The notes: generated from the sequence alone by a model not told the origin. A DNA stretch of 64,000 bases from Nitrospirota bacterium (GCA_023229435.1 JALNZF010000007.1:62001-126000), one strand, 5' to 3'. Shown: positions 1 through 9,283, counted from the stretch's first letter. Program-made: numbers and translations.

Positions 1-1695
1 TTCCGCCCCATGGCCCTGACCGTCATTTTCGCGCTCTTAGGCTCCATGGCCATGTCGCTGACCCTCATGCCGGTGCTGGCCGGCTTCAGCCTCAAGCGCA
101 AAAAAGAGGACCAGGAACCCTGGCTCGTCCGCAGGCTCAAAGATATCTATCGCCCGATCCTGGGCTTTGCCTTGCGCCGGCGCACAGCCGTACTTGCCAT
201 CGCTTTCGGCAGTCTCTGTATTGCCGGCATTCTCGCGACCCGGCTCGGCTCGGAATTTGTGCCGCGCCTGATGGAAGGGTCCATCGTCATCAACACTGTT
301 CGCCTTGCCAGCGTGTCACTGGATGAGTCCGTGCGCTACGGCACCCGCCTTGAGCGGGCATTGCTGGATAAATTTCCGAACGAGATCGAACGGATCTGGA
401 CCCGCACCGGCAGCGCCGAAATTGCCACCGATCCAATGGGGGTGGAGCTCTCCGACATCTTCATAACTCTCAAGCCGAGGGAAAAATGGCAGCGTGCCCG
501 CACCCAGGAAAAACTGGTTGCGGTCATGGAGAAGGAGCTGAAAGTCATGCCGGGCATGCGAATGATCTTTACCCAGCCGATTGAGATGCGGGTAAACGAA
601 ATGATTGCCGGCATACGCTCCGATGTGGGGATCAAAATCTTCGGAGATGATTTCGAAATCCTGAAGACCAAGGCAAAAGAAGTCGAAAAATTGGTCAGGA
701 AAGTATCCGGAGCCGCCGATGTGAGCGTGGAGCAGGTTACCGGCCAGCCTTTGCTGCAGGTTGAAGTGGACCGAAACGCCGTTGCCCGCCATGGCATTCA
801 TGCGAGAGAGGTCCTTGAGATCATTGAAGCCCTCGGTGGCAGGGAGGTCGGCATGTTGCAGGAAGGAGACCGGCGCTTCCCCATCGCGGTGCGCATTGCC
901 GACAAGTATCGTTCAGAGACGGAGGATCTTGGCCGCATCCTGGTGACCACGGAGAGCGGGAAGCGCATCCCGCTGTCGCTGCTCACTAAAATCAAATCGT
1001 CTGAAGGACCATCCACCATCAACCGTGAATGGGGCAAGCGGCGGGTCGTCGTGCAGGCGAACGTGCGTGGCCGTGACGTGGGAAGCTTCGTGGCCGACAT
1101 CAAGGAGTCAATCGAGCAAGAAGTCAAGCTCCCAAGCGGATACTACATCCGTTACGGCGGCCAGTTCGAGAACCTCCAACGCGCGCAGCAACGGCTGATG
1201 ATCGTCATCCCGGTGGCTCTGGCCCTCATCTTTACGCTGCTCTATTTCACCTATGGGCGGGTCCTGGATGCTGCCCGGGTCTTCACCGGCGTACCCTTCG
1301 CCGCGGTCGGCGGCATCGTTGCCCTGTGGTTGCGGGGCATCCCCTTCAGCATCTCGGCTGGGGTCGGTTTTGTTGCTCTTTCGGGTGTTGCGGTCCTCGG
1401 CGATATGGTGCTGGTCTCCGCGGTGCGGGACCTGCTCGCCAAGGGGACACCGCTGATCGAAGCAATCCAGAAGGCGGCCGAACAGCGCCTTCGCCCGGTG
1501 CTCATGACCGCACTGGTCGCCAGTTTCGGCTTCATCCCCATGGCAATTAACACCGGCATAGGGGCCGAGGTGCAGAGGCCGCTCGCCACAGTCGTCATTG
1601 GCGGTGTTGTTTCCTCGACACTGCTTACCTTGCTCGTGCTTCCGGTATTATATGCCGTATTCGGCCGGGCAAAGGCAATCGACGGAGAACAGTAA
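1..1695 (+). CDS. CusA/CzcA-family heavy-metal RND efflux pump (3' part only)
   Basis: Inner-membrane RND pump that expels metal cations such as Cu, Ag, Zn, Co or Cd with a periplasmic adaptor and an outer-membrane channel. The frame is open from base 1 (Phe-Arg-Pro-Met, typical of a mid-protein membrane helix), so the 5' half of a roughly 1000-residue protein lies outside the window. Visible are membrane helices near codons 1-30 and 60-80, a periplasmic porter domain, and about five C-terminal helices ending in the family-like LLTLLVLPVLYAVFG. The usual VLNG motif of the last helix bundle reads VLGD here. The metal cannot be told from this part. The family call is firm. Confidence 0.93.
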   Translation, partial: FRPMALTVIFALLGSMAMSLTLMPVLAGFSLKRKKEDQEPWLVRRLKDIYRPILGFALRRRTAVLAIAFGSLCIAGILATRLGSEFVPRLMEGSIVINTVRLASVSLDESVRYGTRLERALLDKFPNEIERIWTRTGSAEIATDPMGVELSDIFITLKPREKWQRARTQEKLVAVMEKELKVMPGMRMIFTQPIEMRVNEMIAGIRSDVGIKIFGDDFEILKTKAKEVEKLVRKVSGAADVSVEQVTGQPLLQVEVDRNAVARHGIHAREVLEIIEALGGREVGMLQEGDRRFPIAVRIADKYRSETEDLGRILVTTESGKRIPLSLLTKIKSSEGPSTINREWGKRRVVVQANVRGRDVGSFVADIKESIEQEVKLPSGYYIRYGGQFENLQRAQQRLMIVIPVALALIFTLLYFTYGRVLDAARVFTGVPFAAVGGIVALWLRGIPFSISAGVGFVALSGVAVLGDMVLVSAVRDLLAKGTPLIEAIQKAAEQRLRPVLMTALVASFGFIPMAINTGIGAEVQRPLATVVIGGVVSSTLLTLLVLPVLYAVFGRAKAIDGEQ

Positions 1696-1711
1696 ACTGA
1701 TTTAAGCGCTG

Positions 1712-1981
1712 ATGCATTATCTGTTGGTAGCAGCTTACATCAATATGGCCAACACAACGGTCCAGCTGAATACCCAGGACCGCCTGCGCGGCCGCGTTAT
1801 GAGACCGTACACCTTGGCCTTCGGCGGATTAACACCGTTCGGCAGTCTGTTTGCCAGCACCGTCACCCACTGGATCAAGGCGCCGCTCACCTTTGCCCTG
1901 GGCGGATTGATATGCGGGCCCGTTTTTCTGGTCGTGATAGTGAAGCGCAGGAACAGGATTGCGCGGGAACGAGATCGTTAA
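1712..1981 (+). pseudogene. C-terminal fragment of an MFS exporter
   Basis: This 89-codon frame matches only the C-terminal end of a major facilitator (EntS/MFS_3-like) exporter: the NTxVQ...LRGRVM loop motif, then TPFGSL and two hydrophobic helices. A whole MFS protein needs about 400 residues and 12 helices, and nothing related precedes it, because the RND pump gene stops 17 bp upstream. There is no clear ribosome-binding site before the ATG. I read it as the remnant of a gene whose 5' part was deleted, possibly at the junction with the efflux locus. A short functional two-helix protein is less likely. Confidence 0.7.
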
Positions 1982-2068
1982 CAAGCCAACACATTCTTTC
2001 CCTTTTTTCACTGCACAAACTATTTTTCTCTCCTGTGCTATTTCTTAAAAATATGCTATCATAATTGA

Positions 2069-4051
2069 ATGCAGGATCAGGAAATCACCATACTTCGAGA
2101 GCTGATCATCATCCTCGCCGTCTCGCTTCCGATCACCTATCTCTTCCACCGCGCAAAACTGCCGGCGCTCGTGGGGTTCCTGATCACCGGCGTGCTCATC
2201 GGCCCTTACGGCGCCGCCATTATCACCGAGACCCGCGTCGTTGAACGGCTCGCTGATATCGGCGTTGTTCTGCTCCTGTTCACCGTCGGACTCGAGTTCT
2301 CGATCGCTGACATCATGAAATCGGGCCGCCAGTTCCTGATCGGCGGCGGCACCCAGGTTCTTTTGACGATCGCCGCGGTCACCGGCATTGCGCTCCTGTT
2401 CCACTATCCCCTGCCCCAGGCCTTGTTCTTCGGCTTTCTCGCATCGCTCAGCAGCACCGCGATCGTGCTCAAGATGTACTCTGACCGGTCGGATCTCGAC
2501 ACGACCCACGGCAGGCTTGCCACCGGCATTCTGCTGTTTCAGGACATTGCCGTCGTGCCCATGATGCTCATGCTGCCGGTCCTCGCCGAGTCAAGCGCAC
2601 TCGGCGCGGTCACGCCGCTGTCCGTGCTTCTTTCCCTGGGCAAGGCCGTGCTGGGGCTGGTCGGCGTTTTTTTTGCGGCTCGCCAGGTTGTCCCCTTCCT
2701 GCTCCACCAGGTGATCCGGCTCAGGAATCGGGAGATGTTCTTCCTCCTCGTGGTGTTGCTGTGCCTGGGTACGGCGTGGATCACCTACAGTCTCGGCCTT
2801 TCGCTCGCCCTCGGCGCGTTCCTTGCGGGCCTCATCATTTCCGAATCAGAATACAGCCATCACATCGTGGTCGAGATCATGCCCTTCCGCGATTATTTCG
2901 CAAGCATCTTCTTTATCTCCATCGGCATGCTGCTCCAGACCGACTATTTCATGGCCCACTGGGTCCTACTCCTTGTCATGGCGCTCCTGCTCGTTCTTCT
3001 GAAATCCGGGCTGGTGGCCGTGACCGCGGCCATGCTGCGTTATCCGGTCCGGAGTTCCCTGCTCGCGGGACTCGGCCTGGCGCAGATCGGCGAATTTTCA
3101 TTTCTGTTGGCGCAGCAGGGCCAGATAAGCGGCCTGATGGGTCAAGACATTTTCCAGATGTTCATCAACACCTCCATCCTGAGCATGCTCGCAACGCCCT
3201 TCCTCATCCAGGCGGGTCCGTGGATCACGGGACTGCTGCCGAACCTGGCCTCTGTACCGGGAGATAAAAGCGATGTTTGCACGCTCACCGGGCATACCAT
3301 CATTGCGGGATATGGCTTGAACGGCAGAAACCTGTCCAGGACGCTCAAGGCCACTCACCTCCCCTATGTGGTGCTGGAAGTGAACGCCGATACCATCAGG
3401 AAGGCGCGTGATGCGGGGGAGTCCATCATCTACGGAGACATCACGAGAAGCGAAGTGCTGATGCGGGCGGGCGTTGACTGCGCCAAGGTGATCGTGTTCG
3501 CCATATCAGACTTTGCCGCAACCCGGATCGCCGTGCGCACGGTGCGCGAGCTCAACCCTTCGATATTCATTCTCATCCGTACGCGGTACGCTGCCGACGT
3601 CGACGAGCTCTACAAGCTCGGCGCAAATCAGGTGATCCCCGAGGAGTTCGAAACCTCGATCGAGATATTTTCGCGCGTGCTGCATGAATATCATGTCCCG
3701 AACAACGTCATCGCGAACCAGATCCAGCTCGTGCGGTTCGGAGGGTACAAGATGCTGCGCGGGTATTCCCTGGACCAGGAGAACCTCGGCCGCATTGCGG
3801 CGCTCTTCGCCGATGCGACGGTGGACCATGTCCAGCTGGATCCCGGATCGCCCGCCGTGGGCGGTACGCTCCGTGAGCTTGATCTCCGGAAGAATACCGG
3901 CGCCACGGTCATTGCCATCGCGCGGAACGGAGAAGCGAACACCAATCCGGGGCCTGACTTCACGTTGCAGCCCGATGATATTGTCGTGCTCATCGGCGGG
4001 CATAAGGAACTTGACGAGGCGATGAATCTCCTGACGCGGAAACAGCCGTGA
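2069..4051 (+). CDS. KefB/CPA2-type monovalent cation:proton antiporter with TrkA domains
   Basis: The 660-residue protein has an N-terminal Na+/H+-exchanger-like membrane domain (about 12 helices, residues 1-390), then a TrkA-N/RCK nucleotide-binding domain starting near residue 408 with the dinucleotide motif GYGLNGRN, and a TrkA-C domain (about 570-655). This order is that of the KefB/KefC/YbaL antiporters that exchange K+ or Na+ for H+ across the inner membrane under nucleotide control. The start has no obvious Shine-Dalgarno; an AT-rich stretch lies just upstream, so initiation may be weak or leaderless. It stands alone, with a 149-bp gap before the sensor kinase. Confidence 0.92.
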   Translation: MQDQEITILRELIIILAVSLPITYLFHRAKLPALVGFLITGVLIGPYGAAIITETRVVERLADIGVVLLLFTVGLEFSIADIMKSGRQFLIGGGTQVLLTIAAVTGIALLFHYPLPQALFFGFLASLSSTAIVLKMYSDRSDLDTTHGRLATGILLFQDIAVVPMMLMLPVLAESSALGAVTPLSVLLSLGKAVLGLVGVFFAARQVVPFLLHQVIRLRNREMFFLLVVLLCLGTAWITYSLGLSLALGAFLAGLIISESEYSHHIVVEIMPFRDYFASIFFISIGMLLQTDYFMAHWVLLLVMALLLVLLKSGLVAVTAAMLRYPVRSSLLAGLGLAQIGEFSFLLAQQGQISGLMGQDIFQMFINTSILSMLATPFLIQAGPWITGLLPNLASVPGDKSDVCTLTGHTIIAGYGLNGRNLSRTLKATHLPYVVLEVNADTIRKARDAGESIIYGDITRSEVLMRAGVDCAKVIVFAISDFAATRIAVRTVRELNPSIFILIRTRYAADVDELYKLGANQVIPEEFETSIEIFSRVLHEYHVPNNVIANQIQLVRFGGYKMLRGYSLDQENLGRIAALFADATVDHVQLDPGSPAVGGTLRELDLRKNTGATVIAIARNGEANTNPGPDFTLQPDDIVVLIGGHKELDEAMNLLTRKQP

Positions 4052-4200
4052 TCGTTCATTGCGAAGGACTGTCCGTGATTTTGAGAATTGCAGGGGTCTC
4101 TTCGCACTTTTTTTGATGCTACCGCCGAAGACCGCACAAAACAACAATATCTAAGATATAGTTGAACAGTATTCACCGATCCATGCGAGGAGAACGTTCC

Positions 4201-6942
4201 ATGGCTGACACTCAAAAATCGGATACGAACTCAAATCAGCCGCTGTGCAACGGTGAGGACCTCACCGAGCGCAAGCAGCTGGAAAAGAAACTCCAGGAAT
4301 CAGAGGGGAAGTACCGTACCCTGGTGGAGACGGCAGATGATGCCATAATAGTGACCGACTTGCAGGGGCGCCATCTCTTCGCGAACAGCGCGTACTACGC
4401 CAGCCTCGGCTATGCGGTCGGCGATGATCCGAATCCGGATGGCTTCAGCAACCTTCATCCGGATGACGCGGTAATGATGAAGAACAGAATGAGCGAATTG
4501 ATCAATACGGGGAAGCTGCTCTCTGAATACCGCGTCCGTCATAAGGACGGCGGCTGGCGTTATCGTTCCACCCGGTCCACACTCATTCGTGATGATGAGG
4601 GCAGTCCCAATAGGTTGCTGGCTATTTGCCGCGACGTCACCGAACGCAAAGAGACAGAAATACTCCTTCAGCAGCAACGGTCGCAACTCGAAGAAGCGCA
4701 GAGAATCTCCCATGTCGGAAGCTGGGAACGTGACATCTCGACGAACGTCATAAGCTTGTCCGACGAAATGAAGCGCATATTCGGCATCAACCCCCGCGAA
4801 AAGAAGTTTACCTTCCAGATGCTGCTGGACATGATGCATCCCGATGACCGGGAACCCTTCCAAAAAGCCGTCAGAGAAGCCGTCTTCGGGAAAAAGCCGT
4901 ACAGCACGGAGTACCGCATTGTCCACGGCGACGGCTCGACGCGATTCATCCATGCCCGCGGCGAGGCGCAATACGACGGCTTGGGAAAACCCGTGATCTT
5001 CCGGGGAATCGCCCAGGACATCACCGAACGCAAACAAGCGGAAGGGGCCTTGCGGGAAAGCCGGAAATTCCTGGAGACGGTCATCGAGGCGGCGCCCACC
5101 TGAGTGAAGCTGATCACTGCGGACGGGACTCTGCAGAGTATGAACCGCGCCGGACTCGACATGATCGAGGCTAATTCACTCGACCAGGTGCGGGGCCACT
5201 GTTTGTATCCACTGGTGTCCGAAGAACATCGCGAGGCCTTTCAGGCCCAGGTGCAGGATGTCTTCCAGGGCAAATCCGGCGCCCTTGAGTTCAAGATAAT
5301 CGGCCTGAAGGGGAGACCTCGCTGGTTGTATAGTCATGCCGTGCCCCTGCGCAACGACAGGGGAGAGATCGTCTCCGCGCTTGCGGTAACCATCGATGTC
5401 AGCGAGCGCAAGTTAGCCGAGGAGGCGCTCCATGAGAGTGAACGGTCACTCAAGACCTTGATGAGCAATCTTCCGGGCATGGCTTACCGCTGCTGCAATG
5501 ACCGGAACTGGGCCATGGAATACGTGAGCGAGGGCGCAGCCGGCCTGACAGGTTACCAGCCTGCGGACCTGATCGGGAACGCGAAGATCGCCTATAACGA
5601 CCTGATCCGCCCCGACGATCAGAAGCTGGTGTGGGATGCTGTGCAGAAGGCCGTTGGATCGAGGGACAAATACACGCTGAACTACCGGATCCGCGGGGCC
5701 GACGGGCAGGAGCGATGGGTCTGGGAGCAGGGGCAGGGGGTTTTCTCGCCGGCGGGCTGCCTGCTTGCCCTGGAGGGGTTCATTATCGATGTTTCGGAGC
5801 GCCGCCTCCTTGAAGAAGAGCGGCTCAAGACCCAGAAGCTCGAGGCCATCGGCACGCTCGCCGGCGGGATCGCACATGACTTCAACAATCTCCTGCAGGG
5901 CGTGTTCGGCTACATCTCCCTCGCGAAACTGAACGCGGACCACAAGGAAAAGAGCGTCGAGGCGCTTGAACAGGCCGAGAAGGCTCTGCATATGTCGGTC
6001 AACCTAACCTCCCAGCTCCTTACCTTCTCAAAGGGGGGGAAACCGGTGAAGCAGCGGACCGACCTCCGGCCGGTGATCGAGAACGCGGTACGGTTCGCCC
6101 TGAGTGGCTCGCGCTCCGATCATATCCTCAACATCAGCGGAAATCTCTGGGCCGTTGACGCGGACAGCGGCCAGCTCGGGCAGGTGATCCAGAACATCGT
6201 GCTGAACGCCGATCAGGCAATGCCGGAGGGGGGCCGTGTGGAGATCACGGCTGAAAATGTCGAGGCCCCTGATAGCGATCTGCCGCAGGATTTGAAGGGC
6301 GGGCGTTACGTAAAAATATCCATCAAGGACAACGGGGTCGGCATTCCGGAACAATACCTCGTAAAGATTTTCGACCCCTATTTCACGACCAAGGAAAAAG
6401 GCAGCGGCCTGGGCCTTGCCACGTCCTATTCAATCGTCAAGAACCATAGCGGTTTAATCGACATACGATCACTGCCGGGCAAAGGCAGCACCTTTGTCGT
6501 CTATATTCCGGCGGCCGCGCCGGCCGCAACAAAACCAATTGTTGCTGTCGTTACCCGGCCCGTGCGCCGGGGCAGGATTCTGCTCATGGACGATGATGAA
6601 GTGGTCAGATCGGTCGCCGGTGAATTGATACACGCCCTCGGACATGACGTAGACTTCGCGGAGCACGGTGAAGCGGCCCTTTTCAAATATAAAACTGCGC
6701 GGAAAGCCGGCCATCCCTATGATATCGTCATTCTCGACCTCACGATCCGGGGCGGCATGGGCGGAATTGATACGATCCAGAAACTGCGGGCTATCGATCC
6801 CGACGTGAGGGCGGTCGTATCGAGCGGCTATTCGGATAATGCCATGGCAGCGGACTATCAGAAGCTCGGGTTCAGGTCGTTCCTGAAGAAGCCATATAAT
6901 ATCGAGGAACTGCGCGACACGCTGAATGCGTTGCTGACGTGA
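4201..6942 (+). CDS. Hybrid PAS sensor histidine kinase with in-frame TGA (candidate selenoprotein)
   Basis: One reading frame runs from ATG 4201 (AGGAG nine bases upstream) to TGA 6940-6942, interrupted only by TGA at 5101-5103. Read through, it gives 913 residues: four PAS/PAC domains (about 25-145, 155-285, 290-405, 415-535), HisKA with phospho-acceptor His559 in AHDFNNLL, HATPase_c with DNGVGI and GSGLGLAT boxes, and a receiver domain with Asp846. The TGA is codon 301, in the third PAS domain, in the context A-P-T-stop-V-K-L. Related PAS domains that I know carry Cys there (E-C-V-K-L), and Cys TGC/TGT to TGA is one base. A tRNA-Sec gene follows the gene. If TGA is a real stop, the product splits into a 300-residue PAS protein and a kinase from GTG 5104, which lacks its own ribosome-binding site. 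Membrane helices are absent, so a cytoplasmic redox or ligand sensor is likely. Confidence 0.75.
5101..5141 (+). promoter_or_regulatory. Candidate bacterial SECIS hairpin after the in-frame TGA
   Basis: After TGA 5101-5103 a hairpin can be drawn with CTGC (5117-5120) pairing with GCAG (5133-5136) around a 12-nt loop that begins with GG (5121-5122), about 17 nt from the TGA. The stem can be extended through an A-A mismatch to C5115-G5138 and, with a bulged T, to the A/T pairs 5113-5114 with 5140-5141. Position and loop G fit the general bacterial SECIS description. The stem is short, and a competing 5-bp hairpin (5103-5107 with 5114-5118) exists, so this is suggestive only. Confidence 0.35.
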
Positions 6943-6972
6943 AGTCCGAAGTGCTTTGCGATGGGAATATAG

Positions 6973-7001
6973 TTGCGCTCCTCGGTCACCTCAAGTATAA
7001 T
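6973..7001 (+). promoter_or_regulatory. Sigma-70-like promoter for tRNA-Sec
   Basis: TTGCGC (6973-6978) and TATAAT (6996-7001) are separated by 17 bp. The predicted start near 7008 would give a short 5' leader before the tRNA-Sec gene at 7060. It lies just after the kinase stop codon, so selC can be transcribed independently of the kinase. Confidence 0.6.
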
Positions 7002-7059
7002 GAAGCCCTGAATCAGTAGCTCCATCGTCAATTCTTCATTTTCAATTGCCTGTCAATAC

Positions 7060-7158
7060 GGGAGAGGATGCCGATCTGGTGACGGCCCCGGACTTCAAAT
7101 CCGCTGTTTCCTGGCTTTGGTCAGGAAAGGTGAGTTCGATTCTCATGCTCTCCCGCCA
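7060..7158 (+). tRNA. selC: tRNA-Sec (anticodon UCA)
   Basis: A 99-nt tRNA with the long form typical of selenocysteine tRNA. GGGAGAG at 7060 pairs with CTCTCCC at 7148-7154, followed by discriminator G and an encoded CCA (7156-7158). The anticodon loop CTTCAAA (7093-7099) carries UCA at 7095-7097, the loop sequence known from selC of other bacteria. A long variable arm (TTTCCTGGCTTTGGTCAGGAAA, paired CCTG with CAGG) and a GTTCGATTC T loop follow. The eighth acceptor pair is G-G in my alignment. Its presence means that this organism is expected to decode some UGA codons as selenocysteine. Confidence 0.93.
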
Positions 7159-7160
7159 TA

Positions 7161-7198
7161 AATAAAAAAACCCTCACGAAGTGATCCGTGAGGGTTTG
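7161..7198 (-). terminator. Intrinsic terminator of the triheme cytochrome gene
   Basis: ACCCTCACG and CGTGAGGGT form a 9-bp stem around a short loop. On the minus strand it is followed by a run of seven T, so it ends the leftward cytochrome transcript. On the plus strand the T run is short, so it may also help to end the tRNA-Sec transcript. Confidence 0.85.
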
Positions 7199-7216
7199 TA
7201 CGTCTATAAAGACAGC

Positions 7217-7537
7217 TTATTTCTTGTGACACTTGGCACAGGTTGCTTTATCCTTTACACTAAAAGCCTTGGTGCCGTTGTGGCATGCGCCGCAGGCTTT
7301 GCCGTCCTCCATGTCTTTCATGGAAATGACGTCAGCACCCTTCTTCATCGCGAAGAGCTTGGGGGACGTATGACAATCTTTGCAAACTAAGCCTTTCGCT
7401 TTATGTGCGGCACCGTCAAAAATGACTTTACCCGCTCCCTTGCCTTCGAATTCCACCGTCTTCATGCTGGCAAATACTGAAGCAACCATAGACAGCATCA
7501 TTACAATTGCGAGGGCCAATACGAATAATTTCTTCAT
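7217..7537 (-). CDS. Periplasmic triheme cytochrome c (c7/c3-like)
   Basis: A 106-residue exported electron carrier. Residues 1-23 form a classical signal peptide ending near VFAS, and three haem motifs follow (CKDCH, CGACH, CAKCH), each attaching one haem c. Extra histidines (for example AAHK) are possible sixth ligands. Size and motif spacing resemble the c7-type triheme cytochromes that move electrons through the periplasm of metal-, sulfur- and syntrophy-linked anaerobes. Translation starts after an excellent AAGGAGGTGA seven bases before the ATG, which suggests high expression. The gene is monocistronic and ends at the terminator on its left. The 11-haem membrane cytochrome gene lies upstream and is a likely redox partner. 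Confidence 0.9.
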   Translation of the reverse strand: MKKLFVLALAIVMMLSMVASVFASMKTVEFEGKGAGKVIFDGAAHKAKGLVCKDCHTSPKLFAMKKGADVISMKDMEDGKACGACHNGTKAFSVKDKATCAKCHKK

Positions 7538-7632
7538 TTAGTTTCACCTCCTTCCGTGTTTAAAATATATACAAAGCAATCAAAGCAATCTGTTGCAGCG
7601 GCCGGTCATTGATTCGTCCCTCCATCACTCTC

Positions 7633-8649
7633 TTAGAAAAACGCCTTCGGACTCCGATACTCGTGACAGGCGACACAATCCGTTTTCGCCGATGCCTCGG
7701 TCACGATCCAGACATGCTGTTTGTGACAGTCCTGACACTTCATGTCAATCGCGAGGTGGACGTTGTGTTTTCCGATCTTCGGCACGCCCGTATGGCAGCG
7801 CAGGCAGTCTTCATTATGGGGCCGGACCCTGCCCGCCTCATGCGGTTTGTGGCACTCATAACAATAGAACTGCATAGGCGACTTTTCGTTCAAGCGAATC
7901 TTCTTGGCCTTCCGGATCGTAATGGCATCGGGCGTAAAGAACCGCACGTCAAGGGTGGCATCGTCCTTCAATTGCCTCTTAATGCTTTCATCGTTGCTGT
8001 GGCAATAGAGACATTTAAGGCGCCCGGGCTTAAGGTCCTTGCTCCGGTCAGTATGGCAGTTGAGACAGGCAAGACCGCCCATGCCCTCGCCATGCACCTG
8101 CCTGCCCATATGACACTTGGTACAGAATTTTTCCGTGGGCAGGAAGCGGTGGAGACCGCTCTTGTCGGCTTTTATCTCGCCGTGGCACTGCGTGCATTCG
8201 AGCTGTTCCATATACACGTGCTTGGCATGGAAGAGAGACTTATTGATCCTCGCCGCCTTGCCCTCGGTGTGGCACTGGTTGCAGTATTTCTGGCTCACGA
8301 TGACATGCTCTTTATGACGCTCGGGCACCACGGTCGGACGCTTCAATACGAAGCTGAGCAGCAGTGAGTTCAGTTCAGCGACCGAGAGGTGATGGCAATC
8401 GTGACAGTTGAGCTGTTTGTGCTCGCTCTCCGCCCAGGTGTCGTATGCCGGTTGCATCAGGTGACACCCGACGCAGAACTTGGGATTATTCTGGGAAAAA
8501 TCATAAAATCGATAAGCAACGTAACCGCCGCCCAATACAATGATCAGGAGCAGCGCGATAATAAGCAGTTTTGCCTTCAGGGAAATAGGTTCTTTGAGCC
8601 GCTCCGCGAGCTGATTGATCTTTTCTTTTGTCCAATCGAATAACTTCAT
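7633..8649 (-). CDS. Membrane-anchored 11-haem cytochrome c, NapC/NirT-like N-terminus
   Basis: The 338-residue protein has one N-terminal membrane anchor (about residues 28-48) followed by CVGCH-L-M, the start of a NapC/NrfH-type quinol-oxidising domain, and in total eleven CxxCH motifs spread to CVACH near the C-terminus. NapC/NrfH proteins have four haems, so this one carries about seven more, making it a possible conduit from the menaquinol pool across the periplasm. It faces the periplasm. A strong promoter (8695-8723) is placed directly upstream. The family of the N-terminus is clear; the final electron acceptor is unknown. Confidence 0.88.
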   Translation of the reverse strand: MKLFDWTKEKINQLAERLKEPISLKAKLLIIALLLIIVLGGGYVAYRFYDFSQNNPKFCVGCHLMQPAYDTWAESEHKQLNCHDCHHLSVAELNSLLLSFVLKRPTVVPERHKEHVIVSQKYCNQCHTEGKAARINKSLFHAKHVYMEQLECTQCHGEIKADKSGLHRFLPTEKFCTKCHMGRQVHGEGMGGLACLNCHTDRSKDLKPGRLKCLYCHSNDESIKRQLKDDATLDVRFFTPDAITIRKAKKIRLNEKSPMQFYCYECHKPHEAGRVRPHNEDCLRCHTGVPKIGKHNVHLAIDMKCQDCHKQHVWIVTEASAKTDCVACHEYRSPKAFF

Positions 8650-8694
8650 GCACGCCTCAAATTATAATTAATAATCGCTAAAACTTGATTAGGA

Positions 8695-8723
8695 TTTATA
8701 GCATAGGTCAAACCTGATGTCAA
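8695..8723 (-). promoter_or_regulatory. Sigma-70-like promoter of the 11-haem cytochrome gene
   Basis: On the minus strand TTGACA (8723-8718) and TATAAA (8700-8695) are spaced 17 bp, close to the ideal promoter. The start would fall near 8688, about 39 bp before the ATG at 8649. It is divergent to the Rieske operon promoter. Confidence 0.7.
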
Positions 8724-8779
8724 TACTTTACCGTGCGCAAATTAAATAAATAAATTGTGGCGGTCTTCCTGCTATTAGC

Positions 8780-8808
8780 TTGACAGCCTATTGCAATTTT
8801 GTTAGTAT
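8780..8808 (+). promoter_or_regulatory. Sigma-70-like promoter of the Rieske/cytochrome b operon
   Basis: TTGACA (8780-8785) and TAGTAT (8803-8808) with a 17-bp spacer. The transcript would start near 8815, about 50 bp before the Rieske start codon. Confidence 0.6.
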
Positions 8809-8864
8809 TTTTTTCGACGCTATGACTGACTTATGAAAAAAATCCAACGTCGGGGTGGGCAGAG

Positions 8865-9278
8865 ATGAAGCGGCGAAGATTCCTGAAAATTATTCTGACC
8901 TTTCTCGGATCACTTACTTTCTTTTCGTTCGCTTATTCCCTTGTAAAATTTCTCACGTCACTCCCGACAGCAAGAGCCGGCAATAAAAAGCTCGTCATCA
9001 GCAAAACCGATATTCCTTCCGGCAGCGCCAGAAACATCATTTACGGAAATGTACCTGTTGTCGTCATTAACCGGCCTGAGAGGGGATTCATCGCTTTTTC
9101 AAGAGTGTGCACCCATCTCGGTTGTTTAGTCGACTATAACGAGAGAAAACAGTTATTCCTCTGCCCCTGCCACGCAGGGATCTATGACATCGAGGGAAAC
9201 GTAGTATCGGGACCGCCGCCGAAAGCGTTGAACATCATTCCGATCAGGATCGAAGGCGGGAACATAGTCTTAGGGTGA
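8865..9278 (+). CDS. Rieske [2Fe-2S] subunit of a quinol:cytochrome c oxidoreductase
   Basis: The 137-residue protein begins with a Tat-like RRRFLK signal and a single hydrophobic anchor (residues 9-28), followed by the Rieske fold with both cluster-binding boxes, CTHLGC and CPCHAGIYD. These supply two Cys and two His ligands, and the extra Cys pair forms the usual disulfide. It takes one electron from menaquinol bound by cytochrome b. It is the first gene of a tight three-gene operon; its stop overlaps the leader of the cytochrome b gene. It is short compared with mitochondrial forms but normal for b6f/menaquinol-type enzymes. Confidence 0.95.
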   Translation: MKRRRFLKIILTFLGSLTFFSFAYSLVKFLTSLPTARAGNKKLVISKTDIPSGSARNIIYGNVPVVVINRPERGFIAFSRVCTHLGCLVDYNERKQLFLCPCHAGIYDIEGNVVSGPPPKALNIIPIRIEGGNIVLG

Positions 9279-9283
9279 TAATC

